A DNA stretch of 64,000 nt from assembly GCA_946122785.1 (NCBI GenBank), contig CAMGYJ010000011.1, positions 54,610,449 through 54,674,448 on the forward strand. Direction: 5' to 3'. This stretch comes from Linum tenue. Taxonomy: Eukaryota > Streptophyta > Magnoliopsida > Malpighiales > Linaceae. Each line of letters begins with the position of its first letter. The first letter of the stretch is position 1. The notes beneath the pieces were generated by a model. The model had not been told where the DNA came from, did not search any database, and was given only the letters and a program-made list of their open reading frames with translations. Positions 27,190 to 37,362 of this stretch are shown piece after piece. A program made the position numbers and the translations under genes.

Positions 27190-28058
27190 TAGGGGTGAGC
27201 ATTGGTGCGGTCAAACCGCTCCGAACCGCACCAAACCGCTTTTGCGGTCGAGCCAAACCGCACCGCAATACTTGCGGTCTAATACGCGGTCGGAATTTCT
27301 TGCGGTTCGCGGTTTGCGGTCGGATCAATCCGAAACCGCGCGGTTACGGTTCAAAACCGCAAACCGCTAAGTAACCTTTCACGTTTGATTTGTCGGGAAA
27401 AAAGGATCTGCTAGATTGCTAGAGAAAGAGTCCCTACCTTTCCTCTCCCTTTCCCGTCGCACCTCCTCTCCCTTGGGAACAATCTCCGTAAGTTTGGTAT
27501 GGCAGCCATGGCGGGTTTTGGTTGAGGGAAGAAGAAGAAGAAGTCATAGCTTTTAGTGATTGTGGTTTTTGTCGGTCAAAATCGTGCATTTATTCAAGCA
27601 ATAGTGAGGAAACAAAGGTTGAGGGGAAAACAGAGGTTTAGGAAGGAAGGGGATTGAGGGAGAAGGTAGGAAGTTGAGGTTTCATTTCCTTGCTTGCTGT
27701 CAATTTTTTTGATTGTATAAAACTTTTCTAATAATGGATGATTGAGATTTGAGCACTTGTTAGTTTACAACGCTTGATTTGTTATTGGGTTAAACTGAAT
27801 GGTAATTGAGCACTATAGGACTGCTCTGTTTTGGTGGCAGGAAACAGAGTCAAAATGATTTATTAACGTACAAACCATAATTGCGGTACAAATGCGGTGC
27901 GGTCCAAACCGTACCAAAACGCTAATTTATGCGGTTTGGTTTGACCGCACCAATAATTTCGCGGTCAACATGCGGTGCGGTCCGATTAAGATGCGGTGCG
28001 GTGCGGTTTATATCAATGCGGTGCGGTGCGATCCAAACCACACCGATGCCCACCCCTA
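27190..28058. mobile_element. hAT-like non-autonomous element, 869 bp, rich in GCGGT words
   Basis: Ends TAGGGGTGAGCATTGGTGCGG and the inverted TAGGGGTGGGCATCGGTGTGG are flanked by GAGGTGGG (27182-27189) and GAAGTGGG (28059-28066), 7 of 8 identical. Both subterminal regions are packed with GCGGTTT/AACCGC words, probably transposase-binding repeats. No transposase frame. The 300 bases between the nested block and this element hold only frames without similarity. Confidence 0.8.
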
Positions 28059-28205
28059 GAAGTGGGGTGGGGGTTATGCTTTCTAATTTTTTTAATAATG
28101 ATTACTTAAATAAAAATAATATTATTATTATTTTAATATTTTTTGACGTGGTCACTAATATAAATGTTGACATGGCAGTCTCATTTATAAAAGTTATAAC
28201 AATAA

Positions 28206-31200
28206 GGCCAATAAGGCCAAAAGATTAATATTATGGACTTGGAACCGTCGGACCAATAAGGCCAAAAGATTGTTCCGTTTTGATAGTCGATGGGTTTCTA
28301 ATCCGGAGGCTAGATTAATCATTCAATATTACTGGGATTTGCCTGTGCTCGGCTCACCTATGTATCGTTTGCATGTTAAGCTCAAACGTACTCGGCATGC
28401 TCTTTTTCTATGGTCGATGGGAGGTTTCTCCAACTCGCGGCGACGGATAAATGATTTAACTCACGCACTCCGGCAGCAACATGCTTTGCCGGTTCGTGAT
28501 TGGGTTTATATCCATTCTTTACAAAAGGAACTTACCCATGCTTGGAATCAGGAGGAAGCTTTCTGGCGCGAGAGATCTCGCAATACCTGGTTACGATTGG
28601 GCGATCGTAACTCTGCCTATTTCCATCGGGTTGTTCAAACTCGTCGATCAAAGAATTTTGTTTCCTCCTTACGCCGAGCCACGGGGCAGGTTGTCACCGA
28701 TGAGGTTGACAAGGGATTGGAGTCTGTATCACATTTCTCCTCTTTATTCACTTCAGAGGGCACGCCATCTGACATAGCGGCAGCTGTGGATTCATTACAG
28801 TTCGATGGGAGGGTCACGCCTTCTATGAATTCATCTCTCCTAGCACCGGTTACTTCCTCTCTTATTAAAAATATGGTGTTTCAAATCGGTTCCTCCAAAG
28901 CTCCAGGATCAGATGGGTTCACCGCCCTTTTCTTTCAACACTATTGGGATTTCGTTGGTCACGATGTTTGTGTTGCAGTGCAATCGTTTTTTCGATCTGG
29001 TCACCTACTTCGAGCGTTCAATCATACCTGGTTGACACTCATCCCTAAAGTTCCGAATGTGGAGTCGTGTGCTCAACTTCGCCCTATTGGTCTTTGTCAG
29101 GTTTTTTATAAGATTGTTTCTAAAATCTTGGCCACCCGTCTTGGCGAAATTTTACCAAAGGTTATATCTACTTACCAGAATGGTTTCATCAAGGATCGTT
29201 CGATTGTAGATAACGTGATTATTAGTCAGGAGGTTATGAATTATCTCACTAATAAACGTGGTGGTAAGGAGCGTTTTATGGCGCTCAAACTGGACATGGA
29301 AAAGGCGTATGATCGCATTGAATGGCCTTACCTCTTTCGGTTAATGGAGAAATTGGGTTTTGATCCTCGACTCATTGCTTTGGTCCGTACCTGTCTTTCT
29401 ACAACGTCATTTTCCGTTCTCCTAAACGGCAGTTCTTATGGTTATTTCCACCCTACTCGTGGTCTCCGGCAAGGTGATCCATTATCACCATTGCTATTTG
29501 CTATCTGTACTGAGGGATTCTCGGCTTTATTGACTCAATCGCTTCAGCGAAATGACTTAAAAGGAATTCGATTTAATCATCATTGCCCAGTTCTCTCGCA
29601 CTTATTTTTCGCTGATGATGCGTTCCTTTTTCTTCGAGTTTCTGACCGGGATTGTCATTTCTTACTGGATGTCTTGCGGCGTTATGAGAATATGAGTGGT
29701 CAGCGTGTAAATCTATCAAAGTCTGCGGTGGTCTTCTCTAAGAACACTCTTCCTGCGGAGGCTTCTCATTATGGCGCTTTGTTGAGGGTTGGTGCGATTG
29801 GGGCTAAGGATAAATACCTCGGACTACCATCCTTAATTCATCGGTCTAAAAGAAGTACTTTTCGTTTCATTGAGGATGTTGTGTCCAAAAAGTTACAAGG
29901 ATGGAAACGACGCTGCTTGTCTCCCGCTGGTCTTGAGACATTGATCAAGTCTGTGATCTCTGCTTTGCCGGTATATGCTATGTCCTGCTTTTGGCTACCG
30001 AAAGGGTTATGTAGGTCTCTCAATCGCATGATTGCGCGGTTTTGGTGGGGTCAACAGGGTACTGAACGCCGTCTATCTTGGGTCTCGTGGCGAAATCTGT
30101 GTATGCCTAAGTCTGAAGGGGGACTGGGCTTCCGGGATTTTGAAGCTTTTAATCAGGCTCTGCTTGCAAAACAGTGTTGGCGTATTCTGACGGAGCCGGA
30201 TTCTTTGGTTGCTAGGGTGCTTAAAGGTCGTCATTTCCACCAGACTTCTTTTCTCAGTGCTCAACCTGGTTCTAATTCTTCTTGGGCGTGGCAATCCTTG
30301 CTACATGGTCGAGACTTGCTTGTTAAAGGCTTGCGGTGGGAAGTTAGTTCTGGCACCTCCATTGATGCGATGACAGATCCTTGGGTCCCCTCTTTGGCGT
30401 CTTTCAAACCATGTTTGTTATCATCATCAATTGATTCCTCTCGTTTTGTCTCTTACTTTATTTCTCCTCTTTCAGGGACTTGGAATATTCACCGTTTGCA
30501 TCAATTTTTTACTCATGAATCAGTTTCTGCGATCCTAAATATTCCGATTCCTCTGACCCCGGGTCTTGACCGTTACGTTTGGCATTATCAATCCGATGGC
30601 CTATTCTCCGTCAAATCTGCTTACCGCCTGGCTATGGCTGCGCGACCGCCTCCAAAAGCGGCAAAAGTTTCTTCGGCCTCCCCAGTCGATCAAAAATTAT
30701 GGCCGAAGCTATGGGGGCTTCCCCTTTCCCCTAAGCTCAAATTTTTTCTCTGGCGTATTATTTTGCGCATTCTGCCTGTCAGGGAAGACCTGAATCGCCA
30801 TGGAGTACAAGTTGAAGAATTATGCCCAATTTGTGAGTCCACAGAAGGTGAATCTGTCGAGCATTTATTTCTTCGCTGTCCGGTGGCAGTTGCTTTGCGT
30901 AATTTGGTAGGGCTCGATTTGCCTCCTGGTCTCCTTCTCACCACTAATCTTTCATTGTTTTGGCGACATCTCATATTCAATGCGGATATCACCTCTATTA
31001 GTTCTTGGGTACTATTATTTTGGCGACTATGGAAAAGTCGCAACAATGTTGTTTTCCTCCCCCATGCCCAGTTTTCCATCGCCTGCCTTCATCGTCAATT
31101 ACTGTCACACCAGGCTGATCATCAAATTGCCATCCAGTCTCCATTACTCGCCCAGGCACCACCACCTCGCCGACTACGTGCTCCACAATTGAGTTCCGGA

Positions 31201-31726
31201 TTTCGGATTGCTGTGGACGGTGCGACATCATCTCCCACTCATGGTGCGGTTGGTATTGTTGGCTTTCATGGCGGTCAGGCTACGTTTGGATTTGGGTGTG
31301 CTCTACCAGGGATAATTGATGCTTCAACTGTGGAATTATTGGCGATCCGGTATGCTTTACTACTCCTTTCCCGTTGGGGATGGTATGATCAACCTGTTCA
31401 GATTACTGGGGATGCACAAGCGGTATTGGAGCGGTTACAGAATAATAATCCTCGTGATGTTCGGTGCGGCGCAATATATCGTGAAGTGTTATCTCTTCTC
31501 CACAGTCTACCTTTGGTTACTTTGGCCTTCACACCTCGAGAAGTGAACCGGGCTGCCCATATTGTGGCACGTAATGCCCTTCGCTATCCTGGTATTTGTA
31601 ATGTATTATTTGATTATTCTTATATGGTCTGTCTTGAGTCCGTGTAGGGGTTGTAATTGCTGTGACCCCACACGCTTATCTGGTTAATCCGCGAGGATTT
31701 CTATGACAAAAAAAAAAAAAAAAAAT
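28206..31726 (+). mobile_element. 5'-truncated L1-type LINE with poly(A) tail
   Basis: The insertion is bounded by a 12-bp duplication TTATAACAATAA (28194-28205 and 31727-31738) and ends in an A-run starting near 31708, as expected for target-primed reverse transcription. At the 5' junction the words AATAAGGCCAAAAGATT occur twice (from about 28212 and 28254), a short scrambled duplication typical of truncated LINE starts. ORF1 and the endonuclease domain are missing. Confidence 0.9.
28270..31647 (+). CDS. LINE ORF2 remnant: reverse transcriptase, zf-RVT and RNase H
   Basis: An uninterrupted 1125-codon frame. Reverse transcriptase motifs in order are SSKAPGSDGFTALFF, RPIGLCQVFYKIVSK, NGFIKDRSIVDNV, LKLDMEKAYDRIEW (near residue 340), GLRQGDPLSPLLFAI and the catalytic FADDAF (near 447). 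Then follow YLGLPSL, a zf-RVT domain with CPICES and a downstream His/Cys pair (HLFLRC), and an RNase H domain from about residue 979 (VDGA, STVELLAIRYAL, TGDAQAV, VNRAAHIVARNAL). The N-terminal endonuclease is absent, so the first ATG is only the first in the truncated copy. An intact frame of this size in a dead insertion implies it arrived recently. Confidence 0.92.
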   Translation: MFRFDSRWVSNPEARLIIQYYWDLPVLGSPMYRLHVKLKRTRHALFLWSMGGFSNSRRRINDLTHALRQQHALPVRDWVYIHSLQKELTHAWNQEEAFWRERSRNTWLRLGDRNSAYFHRVVQTRRSKNFVSSLRRATGQVVTDEVDKGLESVSHFSSLFTSEGTPSDIAAAVDSLQFDGRVTPSMNSSLLAPVTSSLIKNMVFQIGSSKAPGSDGFTALFFQHYWDFVGHDVCVAVQSFFRSGHLLRAFNHTWLTLIPKVPNVESCAQLRPIGLCQVFYKIVSKILATRLGEILPKVISTYQNGFIKDRSIVDNVIISQEVMNYLTNKRGGKERFMALKLDMEKAYDRIEWPYLFRLMEKLGFDPRLIALVRTCLSTTSFSVLLNGSSYGYFHPTRGLRQGDPLSPLLFAICTEGFSALLTQSLQRNDLKGIRFNHHCPVLSHLFFADDAFLFLRVSDRDCHFLLDVLRRYENMSGQRVNLSKSAVVFSKNTLPAEASHYGALLRVGAIGAKDKYLGLPSLIHRSKRSTFRFIEDVVSKKLQGWKRRCLSPAGLETLIKSVISALPVYAMSCFWLPKGLCRSLNRMIARFWWGQQGTERRLSWVSWRNLCMPKSEGGLGFRDFEAFNQALLAKQCWRILTEPDSLVARVLKGRHFHQTSFLSAQPGSNSSWAWQSLLHGRDLLVKGLRWEVSSGTSIDAMTDPWVPSLASFKPCLLSSSIDSSRFVSYFISPLSGTWNIHRLHQFFTHESVSAILNIPIPLTPGLDRYVWHYQSDGLFSVKSAYRLAMAARPPPKAAKVSSASPVDQKLWPKLWGLPLSPKLKFFLWRIILRILPVREDLNRHGVQVEELCPICESTEGESVEHLFLRCPVAVALRNLVGLDLPPGLLLTTNLSLFWRHLIFNADITSISSWVLLFWRLWKSRNNVVFLPHAQFSIACLHRQLLSHQADHQIAIQSPLLAQAPPPRRLRAPQLSSGFRIAVDGATSSPTHGAVGIVGFHGGQATFGFGCALPGIIDASTVELLAIRYALLLLSRWGWYDQPVQITGDAQAVLERLQNNNPRDVRCGAIYREVLSLLHSLPLVTLAFTPREVNRAAHIVARNALRYPGICNVLFDYSYMVCLESV

Positions 31727-31749
31727 TTATAACAATAACACACAGTTAG

Positions 31750-34277
31750 TGTAACACCCTGACCCGATAGGGTGCTACTTTTACCAAAATACCCTTGAAA
31801 ATAACGAATATTAAAATGCTTTGAACAACAGCGGAAACCTCGTACATTTAACAATACTTAAAACATGAACAACCTTGAGATATTTGTCTTAATAAATCTT
31901 CATCGTAAAATCACATCAAGTCTCTCGTCCCACTAAAGTAATGAAATTAACCTCTTCCTTCTGGAGTGCACTTGAGCCAATGATGTTGAATCCATATGCG
32001 TGCTTATGTGCTTATACCATTCCTGAATGCGGGCGTTGGGGTCAGTCCTAATCCTATATTCCATTCTTGACATCATATATATAAAATGAACCAACATACA
32101 TAATGAGTGCAAATGCTCATGCATAAAATATTTACCGGACTTGTAAATGATTTTCTTGAAATAGACATTCTTTACGAAAAGGGGGCCCCGAACTCAACTT
32201 AACTAGCACGCCACCACGATCACCAACATACTTGAACATGATCTTATTACCCAGGAGTAGGGTTCGTGACCTCCTTATTACCCAGGAGTGGGGTTCGTGA
32301 CCTCCTTAATCATAACATGAGGTGACCGCGTGCAGCTAGATAAGTGAGGGTTAAAACATGATCTTGCTTACTTACTCAACCTACTTGCTTGACATGATGA
32401 TCATCCACTCAATGGGAGATCCAATCTTATGACTTGCTTAACTTACACAATCGTACTTCTTTTAAAAGTAACTTGACTTGTTTAAAACATATGTATCCAT
32501 GAAACATGATCATGCTATGCATACTTAAAACATAACTTGTATCGTCTTGTCTTAAAACATAACTTTGCGATGCAATGCCATGCCATGCTTCAGAAATGAA
32601 CATAATTCATAAACTTGGAAATGAATCTCATGAACACATAGCTCAAGCATAATTAGCATTTAAAGACATATCAATTAATTCAAGCAACATGCAGTGTAAA
32701 TAACTCAGAATGGAATACTAACTAATGCCCCCTCAAACCACGCACCTTATTTGGTCGAGCAGTTTAACTTGGTCTAGCCACCAACTCAAAGGATCAAAGC
32801 TCTAGAGGAGATGATTCGCCTTGTCGACCTATGGCGAATGCCGATGTTAGATTGGTTGGCTTTTGGATTCTTAGCGACGATTTTCTCGACGTGGGACTAC
32901 TTTACAAGATGTGCAAAGTCTGATATACCGGCATACCCATCAATTTAATATATTAGAATCGTAACTGTAATTCTAATACTCTTATTCAAATTAAATCACC
33001 AAATAACTAATCATGATATAACAGCCTATATATGTAGTTTAACTTAAGATTCAATAAACATATTGTAATGTTATTTTACTAATAAATCCCATTACTAGCC
33101 TCTTAATCATATTATTATATATGGACCATAAGTCAAAGTCTAATAATTCAATAATTTCACCCCTTATACATTTAAATATCTATTTCAATTACCCAACTTA
33201 CTTACACAATTTATCATACTCAAAAATTAAATAACTAACTCAATCATTTGCTCATTACTAATCTTATATACTTATTAACCTAATAGAATCATCTTAAACA
33301 CGACAATTTCTTAATTATCTATTTAGTCAATAACAAATTACTCCTATCGACATGTACATAATTAACACACTAACTTAGCAAATTATAAGGTAAAGTATAC
33401 AGCCCATTTAATGACTGTCACAGAAATTATCACTAAAATGGTCAGTGTCGTCCCTAAAGGGTCTGCTGCTTACTTTTGTTATTCAGCCTTTAGCAACCGT
33501 CACATTCTGTTGCAAAAAGGCCTGCAAATCCTGTCGCTAAATGTCTGTGTTTCCGTCGCTAATTTTCCAGGGTTGTACAAACTCATATGACTCGCATAAA
33601 TGCCGATTTGCACTCGAGGGATCAGATATTCTTACCTTCTAGTCGTGCCTATACCTAGATTCAAGTCGGCAGGACCTCCGTTTCTTTCTTAGATCGCACT
33701 TTGATCACTAGGAACCTCCGTCAGAGCTACGTCGTAGAAACGAACTTCGTTAGTTAACTATGTAGCTTTTGACCTTGACTTGAGCTGGGGATTTGTGGTT
33801 CTTACCTACTGATCAAGTGAGGAATTTATGGGACATGACTCATATATAGTGTGGCATCGTGCTTCTCTGGCGGCGATGATGAGTAGAGGTTGGCGGACGG
33901 AACGGCAGCCGGGAATGAGAGAACAAGTTGTATGCTAATGATGGAGGGTGAGATTTTGTGGTGGAGAGTCACTAATTAAGAGAAGCAGAGGAGATGAGAT
34001 CATGATGGTATGCGATTGTGAAAAAGAAAGGAAGAGCTTGTCCTCTCTTATCTTAATGTGAGGGGAATGGGTTCAGTAGGGTAGTAGTTGTTGACGATTA
34101 AAGGAGGAGCGTTGGTGGAAATAAAGAAGAGAATGGTATGGGAGTGATGACAATGTCGGTGGTTGTTTGCATGTAAATTTTAGCTGGCTCCATAAATGAT
34201 TGTGTGATTATTAATACAATTATGCTTGAGAGGGGTAATTAGGGAAACTCCAAATTGAGGCGGTTTGGGATGTTACA
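31750..34277 (-). mobile_element. Solo LTR, 2.5 kb
   Basis: On the minus strand the segment starts TGTAACATCCCAAACCGCC and ends CAGGGTGTTACA, the TGTAACA...TGTTACA ends usual for long plant gypsy (Del/Tekay-like) LTRs. Perfect GTTAG repeats flank it (31745-31749 and 34278-34282). No second copy, primer site or coding sequence is present, so it is best read as a solo LTR left by recombination. A compact non-autonomous element without internal repeats is the alternative. Confidence 0.75.
32243..32304. repeat. 31-bp tandem repeat, two copies, in the solo LTR
   Basis: The unit CTTATTACCCAGGAGT(A/G)GGG followed by TTCGTGACCTC occurs twice head to tail with one difference. It is the only internal tandem repeat noticed in the LTR. 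Confidence 0.7.
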
Positions 34278-34282
34278 GTTAG

Positions 34283-34883
34283 TCATTCCTTGATTTTTTT
34301 TCCCGGTACTTCATTCCTTGATTCGCTACAATAATGGATGCACTTAAAGTGATTTGCGTTTAACTATTAAAAAATTAAACGGATTGATTCTATTCTCTGA
34401 CTATGTATCCCTGACTATGTATCCGGACTTCGTTCTGGTTTTGAGTCTTTTGACTATGTCAAAAAACAAAAAAAAATTATTGCTTGGACCAGTGGAACCC
34501 TAGAACTCCTAGGGTAGGGTTCCAGACTCCATGGGGCGATGGGATCATCACTTACCGCAGGATCTACTGATAACCCTTACACATGTTTTCACCTGAACTT
34601 CGTTACTCGTTGGCTTTCAGCATGACTCGAACGATGAATAGAATCATCAGTAGCTTGACTGAGGCCATTAAGGCATTAACATGATGATTCATTGAAGAGG
34701 GCATACTTTTGCCACTGGAACAAGCTTTGCATGCTTTCTGTATTCTATACATAAAGCAAACAACAGACGGATGGATCCAAATCTTGCACTGGCCATTATA
34801 ACAGATCTAGAAAAAGATTGATCAGTAACACGAACTAATCAAAGCACAACTTGAACAGTAGTTATTTTTCAACAGAGAACTTT
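34283..34883. other. Intergenic, no gene
   Basis: Unassigned DNA between the solo LTR and the left edge of duplication copy A. A small palindrome-like stretch with CCCTAGAACTCCTAGGG occurs near 34500. Nothing else was recognised. Confidence 0.4.
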
Positions 34884-34951
34884 CACTTCAGAAGGATTTC
34901 TCTACTTGTGCCCGAATATCCAGTCTATTACAGAGGATCTAGAAAGCAGAT

Positions 34952-36692
34952 CTAATGAAAGTAACCAAGAACCTGACCCCCGACATTCCGCTTAATTGCC
35001 TCCTCGTGATCCAGCACGCCGTCCGGAGTCGTGATCACTACATAACCCCACTGCATCACAGGAGGAGAGATCAGAAGAAAACCCACAAATCAATCAAAAT
35101 ATCATGTTTAGATTGGGGGGCATGATGGCACAAAAGAAACTTGAGCCCAGACCTGACGTGTCGGAAGAGTTTGCTTTGTGTAAGTCTCTATGTCCTTTGC
35201 TTTGATGTCTTGTCTGTAAGTAAGCGCCTTGCAGTCTCTTACCCTCCCTTGTAATTCAACCGATATCCTTCCCACTCGATGTGGATCAAATAATTGATAA
35301 TTTTTAATGTATCCTGTAAAAGTTCAAATATATGAGTTGAAGAGACTCAAACACAGCAAACAAAAGACCCCAGTTTGAGCTTTCAAAGAGGAGATAGAAG
35401 AGTACACAAAACCCGCTACTAAGGCTGATAAAGAACTTCTTTTTCTAGTCTGAAGCAAGGAAACAGACAATAAATGTCACGGTCTAAGACTAACCACAAG
35501 AGTGAGCCAAGTCTTAGTTAACTATCAAAGCTAGGTAATTAGATCAGAATCACGAAACCTAAGTTCCAAATAAATTCTGGTAGTTGCAGGTGCCATACGA
35601 CAGCAATCATCCAGTCGGCTGAAATACTCTCAAGTCTTAAGTGAGTTGATGTCACCCAAGAAGATCTAATGCTCTTGACAGAAAAAACATGGATAACAAA
35701 AGTCTACAATATCTTCCGATAAAGTTGCAGTTTGCATCCCCTTCACTCCCACGGGATCCAAAGCAGCAACTGCTGACTAAATGCTGAGACCAGATCTTCT
35801 TATGACGTACTGCCCCTCCCATCTCACACCTTGTACTGGTTTCTCATCTATGCATCTCCCAAGAAGTTGACAAATTCTAGCTAAAACAACAACTAAAAAA
35901 GCCAGTTCTACGAACTAAAAAACTTGCTGTTGTGAAATTCACCATACTTGCATTGAAATGGTGGAGTCCTGTTCTGCTGAGATATTTATAATTTCCTTCA
36001 GTCATTCGTTTTGTGAATCTTTCCAGCTTAATGCAACAACGGGCGACAAAATGCAAAGAAGGACAGTGCACCAAAAGGGCTTTCCCAGTGCTATCTAATT
36101 CGAAAACACTTGGGTTATAACCCTATAGGAAGTTACTTGCTCACCCTAACCCAGCCAGAGAGATACGAATCTACCTGAAATAAACACACAGTTCCCTCAA
36201 AATTCGATGCAACTCTCCTGAATTTCTAAGAAAAAACCATGAAGGGCTATCAGTTTCCATTTTAACTGCATTCCCACTGTAAAGGCTCTCCATTCAATTC
36301 GAAACCTCAGGGCAAAGCACGTACAACCCATCGTAATGGCTACAAGGTACCAATCAAAGCAACGAAACCCCATTGCCAGTCACTCTCATTTACCACTAAC
36401 CAGCTCAATTTAGCCGCCACAGAGTCCCTAAAATGAAATGCATCTCGATTCTAGGCTGAAATGTGGAGACACCCAATTGAAGTATCGCAACCGCGGAACG
36501 AAACAACAAAAGCTGATTGGGGAAGATTAGATCCAGAAGGAGATAGTTAGTTGGTTATTTACCTCGATCTTTCATGATCTTGAGGAAAGACGACATGACG
36601 GTGGAAATCGGCTTGAGCTCCACCGATGCCTTCCCTCTCTTTTCCGCATTCACGATGGCCCTCAGCGCATCGTTCAGTATCCTCCTTCCCAT
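34952..36692 (-). CDS. RPS15A: Ribosomal protein S15a (uS8 family), intact copy
   Basis: Small-subunit ribosomal protein of the uS8/S15a family. On the minus strand three exons, 36692-36563, 35313-35153 and 35050-34952, encode 129 residues with GT-AG introns in phase. The protein starts MGRRILNDALRAIVNAEKRG, continues with STVMSSFLKIMK, DPHRVGRISVELQGRV and TPDGVLDHEEAIKRN, and ends GGQVLGYFH. The VVITTPDGVLDHEEAIKRN wording matches the diverged plant S15a-B/E type, which is reported to include a mitochondrial form, rather than the classic cytosolic one. Site II motifs lie about 185 bases upstream. The very long intron 1 (36562-35314) has no inserted element. Confidence 0.92.
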
Positions 36693-36874
36693 CTCCCTCT
36701 CTCTCGGGAACGCGAAGGCTGCCTGTAACAGAAAAACCCCAGAAGCTTGACGGAAGAACCGACGATGGACGCGGCAGTCGGCAGAGGGTTTATCGTTCCG
36801 TCTCAGTCTGGTGGCACTTTAGGTAATTTCGAGAAATTTATGGCTGTTTACGGAGAGAGTATGATCCTCCGAGT

Positions 36875-36885
36875 TGGGCTGGGCC
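36875..36885 (-). promoter_or_regulatory. Overlapping site II motifs upstream of S15a
   Basis: TGGGCT and TGGGCC overlap by one base, about 185 bases upstream of the S15a ATG. This arrangement is typical of TCP-regulated ribosomal protein genes. It is conserved in copy B at 56119-56129. Function inferred. Confidence 0.5.
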
Positions 36886-37362
36886 GAGTTTACGGGCCTG
36901 AGTTCCGGGCTGCTGGCTTCACCTGCCGGGAACAGGTTCCAAAACACTCATTCTTAGTCTTTTGTACAGTGTATAATTTCCCCTTTTACATGTTAATCTT
37001 GTAGTGTTGTGCTTAAAAGCACTTAATCTTGTGTTATTATGAGCTTGCCTTTGGCATGAAAGAACAATGATTGAGAAGACATGAACAGTCTCTGAGTACG
37101 TTTAAGACTTCAAATAAAACCATCCTTGTCCAGTTGTCCACACACTAATTATTATCCATGCTAACAAGGTGAAGATGTAACTTTGTTTGAAGAAAAATAT
37201 CCGTGGGGGTACAATGTTGTTCTACCCACAATCCCACATCTCTTGATCCATCATACATCACATTTCCTAACTAATGTGCTTCTCCAACACCAAACTCCCT
37301 CCGTACTATTTAATAGTTCTTATGCCTACGAAAGTATTTAGTATGTTTGGTCACTCACATTA

